Positions 51,659-54,999 of a DNA stretch of 54,999 bases are shown piece by piece. Source of the stretch: Gemmatimonadota bacterium (GTDB taxonomy: Bacteria; Gemmatimonadota; Gemmatimonadetes; Longimicrobiales; Gaopeijiaceae); the NCBI GenBank assembly GCA_041390125.1, contig JAWKQN010000024.1, forward strand, positions 1 through 54,999, in the 5' to 3' direction. A program made the position numbers and the translations under genes. The notes beneath the pieces are model-generated. The model made no database searches and was not told the origin of the DNA. It saw only the letters and a program-made list of their open reading frames with translations. The number at the start of each line of letters is the position of its first letter. Within the stretch, counting starts at the first letter, position 1.

Positions 51659-51707
51659 GCCGCCGCGGCACGGTCATGCACCCACGTTGACCGTGCCCGG
51701 CGGCGGC
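51659..51707. terminator. Long hairpin between DUF3618 and BrkB genes
   Basis: An inner perfect 9-bp stem (51668-51676 with 51688-51696) with an 11-base loop is prolonged outward by about 8-9 bp with small bulges (51659-51667 with 51697-51707). It starts 10 bases after the DUF3618 stop. It is the strongest structure in the window's intergenic DNA and is a good terminator or 3' stabiliser candidate for the trio, although without a T tract. Confidence 0.55.
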
Positions 51708-51721
51708 ATCCGTGGAGTGGC

Positions 51722-52627
51722 ATGCTCGACATCATCAAAGCGTCCTTCAAGGACTTCGCGAACGACGACGCCCCTCGGCTGGCGGCGGCGCTCTCCTATT
51801 ACACCGTCTTCTCGCTACCACCGCTGCTGATCCTCATCACACTCCTCGCGGGTGCCATCTGGGACCCGCAGGAGGTGCAGGGTCGGCTCGTCCAGCAGTT
51901 CGGCGGCGCCATCGGCCCGGAGGGAGCGGAGCAGATCCGCTCCATCCTGCGTGCAGCGGACCGCCCGGGCACGGGCGGCACCTGGACCACGGTCCTCAGC
52001 ATCGCGGCCCTGCTCTTCGGCGCTACGGGGGCGTTCGGTCAGTTGCAGGCCGCGTTGAACGTGGCGTGGGAGGTCGAGCCCGACCCGGAGCGGGGTGGCG
52101 GCCTCGCTCGTCTGGTGGCGAAGCGGCTGCTGTCGTTCGGGATGATCCTCGTGATCGCGTTCTTGCTGCTGGTCTCGCTGGTCCTGAGCACGGTCCTGAA
52201 CGCGGCCGGAGGAACGCTCGCGGGATGGCTACCGGGCTCCGTGGGCGAGCCGCTGCTCTGGGTGCTGGATCTCGGCCTCTCCCTGGCCGTGATCACGGCG
52301 CTCTTCATGGCCATGTACAAGGTGCTGCCTGATGCCACCGTCGCGTGGAGCGACGTGTGGCGGGGCGGACTCGTCACCGCCGCGCTGTTCGTGCTCGGCA
52401 AGTTCCTGTTGGGGTTCTACATCGCGCGCAGCGATCCAGGCAGCGCGTTCGGAGCGGCGGGCTCCCTGGCCGTGGTGCTGGTCTGGATCTACTACTCGGC
52501 GATGATCTTCTTCCTGGGCGCCGAGTTCACGCAGGTCTACGCAGACCGGCGCGGCCACGGGATCCGGCCGGACGAGGGGGCGGTGCGGACCCGGGCCCCC
52601 GCTCAGCGCGGGGCGGAGCGCGGCTGA
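51722..52627 (+). CDS. YihY/BrkB family membrane protein
   Basis: This 301-aa inner-membrane protein has six helices and the BrkB/YihY hallmarks: the N-terminal DDAPRLAAALSYYTVFSLPPLLIL segment (in two pieces here), a periplasmic loop, LPDATVAWSDVWRGGLV in the middle, and IYYSAMIFFLGAEFTQVYADRRG near the end. It is often called virulence factor BrkB or, wrongly, RNase BN; the real function is unknown. The ATG at 51722 follows the hairpin. The last 25 bases overlap the convergent small gene. Confidence 0.92.
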   Translation: MLDIIKASFKDFANDDAPRLAAALSYYTVFSLPPLLILITLLAGAIWDPQEVQGRLVQQFGGAIGPEGAEQIRSILRAADRPGTGGTWTTVLSIAALLFGATGAFGQLQAALNVAWEVEPDPERGGGLARLVAKRLLSFGMILVIAFLLLVSLVLSTVLNAAGGTLAGWLPGSVGEPLLWVLDLGLSLAVITALFMAMYKVLPDATVAWSDVWRGGLVTAALFVLGKFLLGFYIARSDPGSAFGAAGSLAVVLVWIYYSAMIFFLGAEFTQVYADRRGHGIRPDEGAVRTRAPAQRGAERG

Positions 52628-52755
52628 CGCAGCTCGGCCGGTACGAAGTCCCGCACCTGGGCCGCCACGAAGACGCCCCAGGCCGCGAGCGCCAGGGCCA
52701 GCAGGAGCAGCGTGGTCTTCAGGTCGAAACGCTTTCCCCGGATCCACTTCAACAT
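52603..52755 (-). CDS. Small single-helix membrane protein (50 aa)
   Basis: From the ATG at 52755 the product is a basic N-terminus (KWIRGKRFDLKT), one strong TM helix (LLLLALALAAWGVFVAAQV) and a short acidic/basic end. A longer in-frame form (80 aa from 52845) is possible, but its first half looks non-coding. It overlaps the BrkB gene end by 25 bases on the other strand. No ribosome-binding site is clear, so this is tentative. Confidence 0.5.
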   Translation of the reverse strand: MLKWIRGKRFDLKTTLLLLALALAAWGVFVAAQVRDFVPAELRQPRSAPR

Positions 52756-52934
52756 CGGCTCATCCCGCGCGCGCGTTCGGATGGCCGCGAAGGGTGCTTC
52801 GCGGCGCAGGGCTTCCATGCCTCCGGTCGGAGGCGCGTAGCACACCCCATGCCCGTGCGCTACACTCCGTTCTGTATCGGCGTCCGGTCGGGCCGACCGG
52901 CGTCGAGCGAGGATCCCGCTCCGGAGGGCTGTCC

Positions 52935-53306
52935 ATGACCCCGGGTCACCGTTCGCTCCGTCGGGCCCTGGCTGGCGTGCACGCCGGTCTGGCGGTCCTC
53001 GCGCTCGGGCTGGGCAACGCGGCCCTGGGAGGGCAGGGCGGGGGCCCCGCGGTCCTGCACCTCGCGCTGGGTGCGCTCCTGGCTGCCACGGCCTACGGGC
53101 TCTGGCGGGGAGACACGTTCGTCCGCCGCCTGGCGGTCCTCAATGGTCTGGTCGGCGCGCTGGCCGTGGCCGGCCTGCTGACCGCGGCCTTCCGGACCGG
53201 AGGAACGGCGGTCTTCGTCCTGCTCGGGGGCGCGGTGGCGTTCCTGGCGCTGGAGGCCGCGGCCTACGCGCTGCTGTCCCTCCCGTCGGATCCGGAAGGG
53301 CGCTGA
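52935..53306 (+). CDS. Small four-helix membrane protein, unknown
   Basis: This 123-aa protein has a basic N-terminus and four hydrophobic helices (about 10-28, 40-55, 65-85 and 90-115), rich in Ala, Leu and Gly. No family is recognised. The ATG at 52935 follows GGAGGG with good spacing. It stands alone and converges with the HisC-like gene. Confidence 0.72.
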   Translation: MTPGHRSLRRALAGVHAGLAVLALGLGNAALGGQGGGPAVLHLALGALLAATAYGLWRGDTFVRRLAVLNGLVGALAVAGLLTAAFRTGGTAVFVLLGGAVAFLALEAAAYALLSLPSDPEGR

Positions 53307-53387
53307 CGCCCTGCGGGCGGGGGGCGCTGCCCGGACGGCGCTCCGGCGCGGCCGACGGGCCGCTCCCCGGGTCCCTCCCGGGAGAGC

Positions 53388-54566
53388 CTAGCTGCGTCCC
53401 GACGTCGCGGTGACCTCGAAGATCTCACGGAACGCGTGGGCGAACCGGTCCATCTCCTCCGGCAATCCCACCGACACGCGCAGGTGCTCGAGCATGGGCG
53501 GGAACGGCCGGCCGACCAGGACCTCGCGCTCGCGGAACGCGGCGATGACCGGCCCGACCGGACGCCGCACATCCACCATGAAGAAGTTGGTCTCGGACGG
53601 GATCACGTCGAAGCCCAGCGACTCCAGGTCCGCCACCGCCTCCTTGCGGAGCCGGATCGTCTCGCGCCGGACGCGGGCCTCCGCCTCCGTGTCCGCCAGG
53701 GCGGCGGCGCCGCCCCACTTCACGAGCGCGTTGATGCTGCCGGTGCTGTAGGGCCGCATGCGTTGCAGCACATCGGGCGCGGCGATCGCGTAGCCGAGGC
53801 GCATGCCGGCCATGCCGTAGATCTTGGAGAACGTGCGCGCGATCACCACGTTGCGGCCCTCGAGCACGTAGGGCAGGACGGTCGCGTAGGCCGGGTCCTC
53901 GATGAAGTGGTGGTAGGCCTCGTCGATCAGGACCGGAACGTCGTCCGGGATGGCGTCCAGCAGCTGGCGCACCTCACGGTCCGGGACGATGCGACCGGTC
54001 GGGTTGTTCGGGTTGCACAGGTAGACGAACCCGACGCGCCGATGATTGCGCACGGTGGCGTCGATGAGCGCCGGGATGTCCTGCCGGTGATCGGAGAGGA
54101 GCGGCACCAGCACCGCGTCCGACTTGATGGAGGTGGCGTGGCGGTACACGGAGCCATAGGACGGCTCGGAACCCACCACCAGAAGGCCGCCGTCCAGGAA
54201 GGTGCTGCCCACCACGTCGAGGATCTCACCGCTTCCCGCGGCCAACAGGATGTGGTCCGGGTCGACGTCGTGGTGATCGGCGATCGCCTTCTGGATCTGC
54301 GCGTCGGGGTAGCCATACCGGTTGGCGTACTTGAACGCGTCGGTCATCGCGTCCAGCATGGCAGGCGAGGGCCCCCAGGGGTTCTCGTTGTTCGCCAGTT
54401 TGGCCATGCGGTCGTAGGGGTCGGCCGCGCGTTGCCGCAGCAACTCCGCCTGCCGGGCCGGCGCCAGCCCGGCGAGCGCGATGTCGGGGGCCAGCCCGAG
54501 CCCGCCGAGTGCCCCCGCCATCCCTCCCAGGAATCCGCGTCGGGAAACGCCTCGAAGCTCGGCCAT
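53388..54566 (-). CDS. HisC-like class I/II aminotransferase with Tat leader
   Basis: This 392-aa PLP enzyme is like histidinol-phosphate aminotransferase. Visible motifs are the N-terminal substrate segment LANNENPWGPSP, the core YLCNPNNPTGRIV, an Asp in VLIDEAYHHF, and the Lys of the Schiff base in ARTFSKIYGMAGMRLGY. Residues 1-35 hold a Tat leader (VSRRGFLGGM, then a hydrophobic run), which is absent from biosynthetic HisC. An exported aminotransferase would act on a periplasmic amino donor. The ATG at 54566 follows GGAGGAG. HisC biosynthetic function is therefore doubtful. Confidence 0.88.
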   Translation of the reverse strand: MAELRGVSRRGFLGGMAGALGGLGLAPDIALAGLAPARQAELLRQRAADPYDRMAKLANNENPWGPSPAMLDAMTDAFKYANRYGYPDAQIQKAIADHHDVDPDHILLAAGSGEILDVVGSTFLDGGLLVVGSEPSYGSVYRHATSIKSDAVLVPLLSDHRQDIPALIDATVRNHRRVGFVYLCNPNNPTGRIVPDREVRQLLDAIPDDVPVLIDEAYHHFIEDPAYATVLPYVLEGRNVVIARTFSKIYGMAGMRLGYAIAAPDVLQRMRPYSTGSINALVKWGGAAALADTEAEARVRRETIRLRKEAVADLESLGFDVIPSETNFFMVDVRRPVGPVIAAFREREVLVGRPFPPMLEHLRVSVGLPEEMDRFAHAFREIFEVTATSGRS

Positions 54567-54867
54567 GGCTGCTCCTCCGGAAGGTGGGCACGGAGCCGGT
54601 GCTGGCTCCTGTGCCAAGCTACGGCGTGGTGGCTGCGGTGGGCAAAGACGGGGGGCCGGTACGAGACGCGGCTGGACGCAGCCGGCGCGGCTGGAGCGGA
54701 GGGCGGGCTCGGGAGGACGACGGGCCCGGTCCAACCGGTGGGGTTGGGACTGCGCGAGGGGGGCGCGCTCGGAGGCCGGCCGGCCTCGACAAGGGATGGG
54801 GAGCCAAAGAGACTTGGTCCGTGCCTCTCCATCGATGAGGAAGCAGCGTGACCGACAAAGTGCCGCG
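54567..54867. other. Divergent intergenic region at the right end
   Basis: This 301-base stretch holds no coding-like frame. A hairpin of 6 plus 5 bp with a one-base bulge (54587-54597 with 54604-54615) lies just upstream of the HisC-like start. Promoters for both divergent genes should lie here, but none was identified with confidence. Confidence 0.5.
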
Positions 54868-54999
54868 ATGCGCGTAGCCGTGACGGGGAGCCACCGCGTC
54901 GGGAAGACGACATTGGCCCAGGCCATCGCGGATGCGCTGGGAGATCACGACTTCGCCGACGAGCCGTATCACGAGCTCGTGGCGGATGGCTACGTCTTC
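54868..54999 (+). CDS. P-loop NTPase, start only (cut by window end)
   Basis: From the ATG at 54868 the frame stays open to the window end (44 codons). It starts with strand RVAVTG and a Walker A motif GSHRVGKT, followed by a helix (LAQAIADALG). This is the start of a small AAA/nucleotide-kinase-like protein that starts directly with its P-loop, as in the AAA_28 group. The rest is outside the window. The stretch just before has only a weak ribosome-binding site. Confidence 0.7.
   Translation, partial: MRVAVTGSHRVGKTTLAQAIADALGDHDFADEPYHELVADGYVF

Noticed and set aside
1..54999. tRNA, rRNA, CRISPR arrays or insertion sequences
   Set aside because: None of their hallmarks was found on either strand: no regular spaced repeats, no transposase motifs, no cloverleaf-like sequence recognised by eye.

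Overview
High-GC (roughly 70%) bacterial chromosomal DNA with dense, GC3-biased genes. No rRNA, tRNA, CRISPR array, transposase or phage structural gene was seen. The gene style fits Gemmatimonadota or a similar soil phylum: Tat-signal redox enzymes, a very large TolB-propeller/amidohydrolase protein, many lipoproteins, RND efflux and a DUF3618/holin-X envelope cassette. This assignment is inference from family composition, not from a marker gene.

Region by region. 1-9.4 kb: a periplasmic-enzyme neighbourhood with a class C beta-lactamase-like serine hydrolase, an aldo/keto reductase, two paralogous NAD-dependent epimerase-like proteins flanking an ATP/ADP-translocase-type (NTT) transporter, and an isoquinoline-1-oxidoreductase-type molybdenum hydroxylase (IorAB). 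Four of these carry Tat-like leaders. 9.4-14.2 kb: small and unknown genes, including DUF2164, a lipoprotein with a JAMM-like motif, and an SMR transporter without its TM1 glutamate. 14.4-26.7 kb: amidase, DadA-type FAD oxidoreductase, vanadium-haloperoxidase-like lipoprotein, DinB protein, lipoprotein plus metallo-beta-lactamase pair, TesB thioesterase, DUF892 ferritin-like protein and the 1104-aa amidohydrolase. 27-33 kb: a complete TolC-MFP-RND efflux operon with a strong hairpin in its leader, then a VTT-domain membrane protein.

33.9-38.1 kb: a four-gene operon (acyl-CoA dehydrogenase, CitE-like lyase, MaoC-like hydratase, MmgE/PrpD) that looks like oxidation, hydration and cleavage of a branched dicarboxylyl-CoA such as an itaconate or mesaconate derivative. 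38.3-45.4 kb: signalling. There is a hybrid PAS histidine kinase, a lipoprotein made of two tandem cupredoxin-like domains, and a translationally coupled trio of a response regulator whose phospho-acceptor Asp is Glu, a double-domain KaiC-like ATPase, and a GAF histidine kinase.

45.6-49.1 kb: DNA end repair. An ATP-dependent DNA ligase broken by a one-base frameshift converges on a LigD-type polymerase gene, which shares a transcript with an Hva1-TUDOR protein. Beyond these is a 302-aa protein of unknown function with Cys/His residues suggesting a papain-like site. 49.4-52.6 kb: an envelope-stress-type cassette (helical protein, holin-X, DUF3618, BrkB/YihY). The window closes with a small membrane protein, a Tat-leader HisC-like aminotransferase, and the start of a P-loop NTPase gene cut by the window edge.

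Few dedicated regulators are visible. Regulation is suggested mainly by translational coupling and by several strong hairpins in leaders and between operons.
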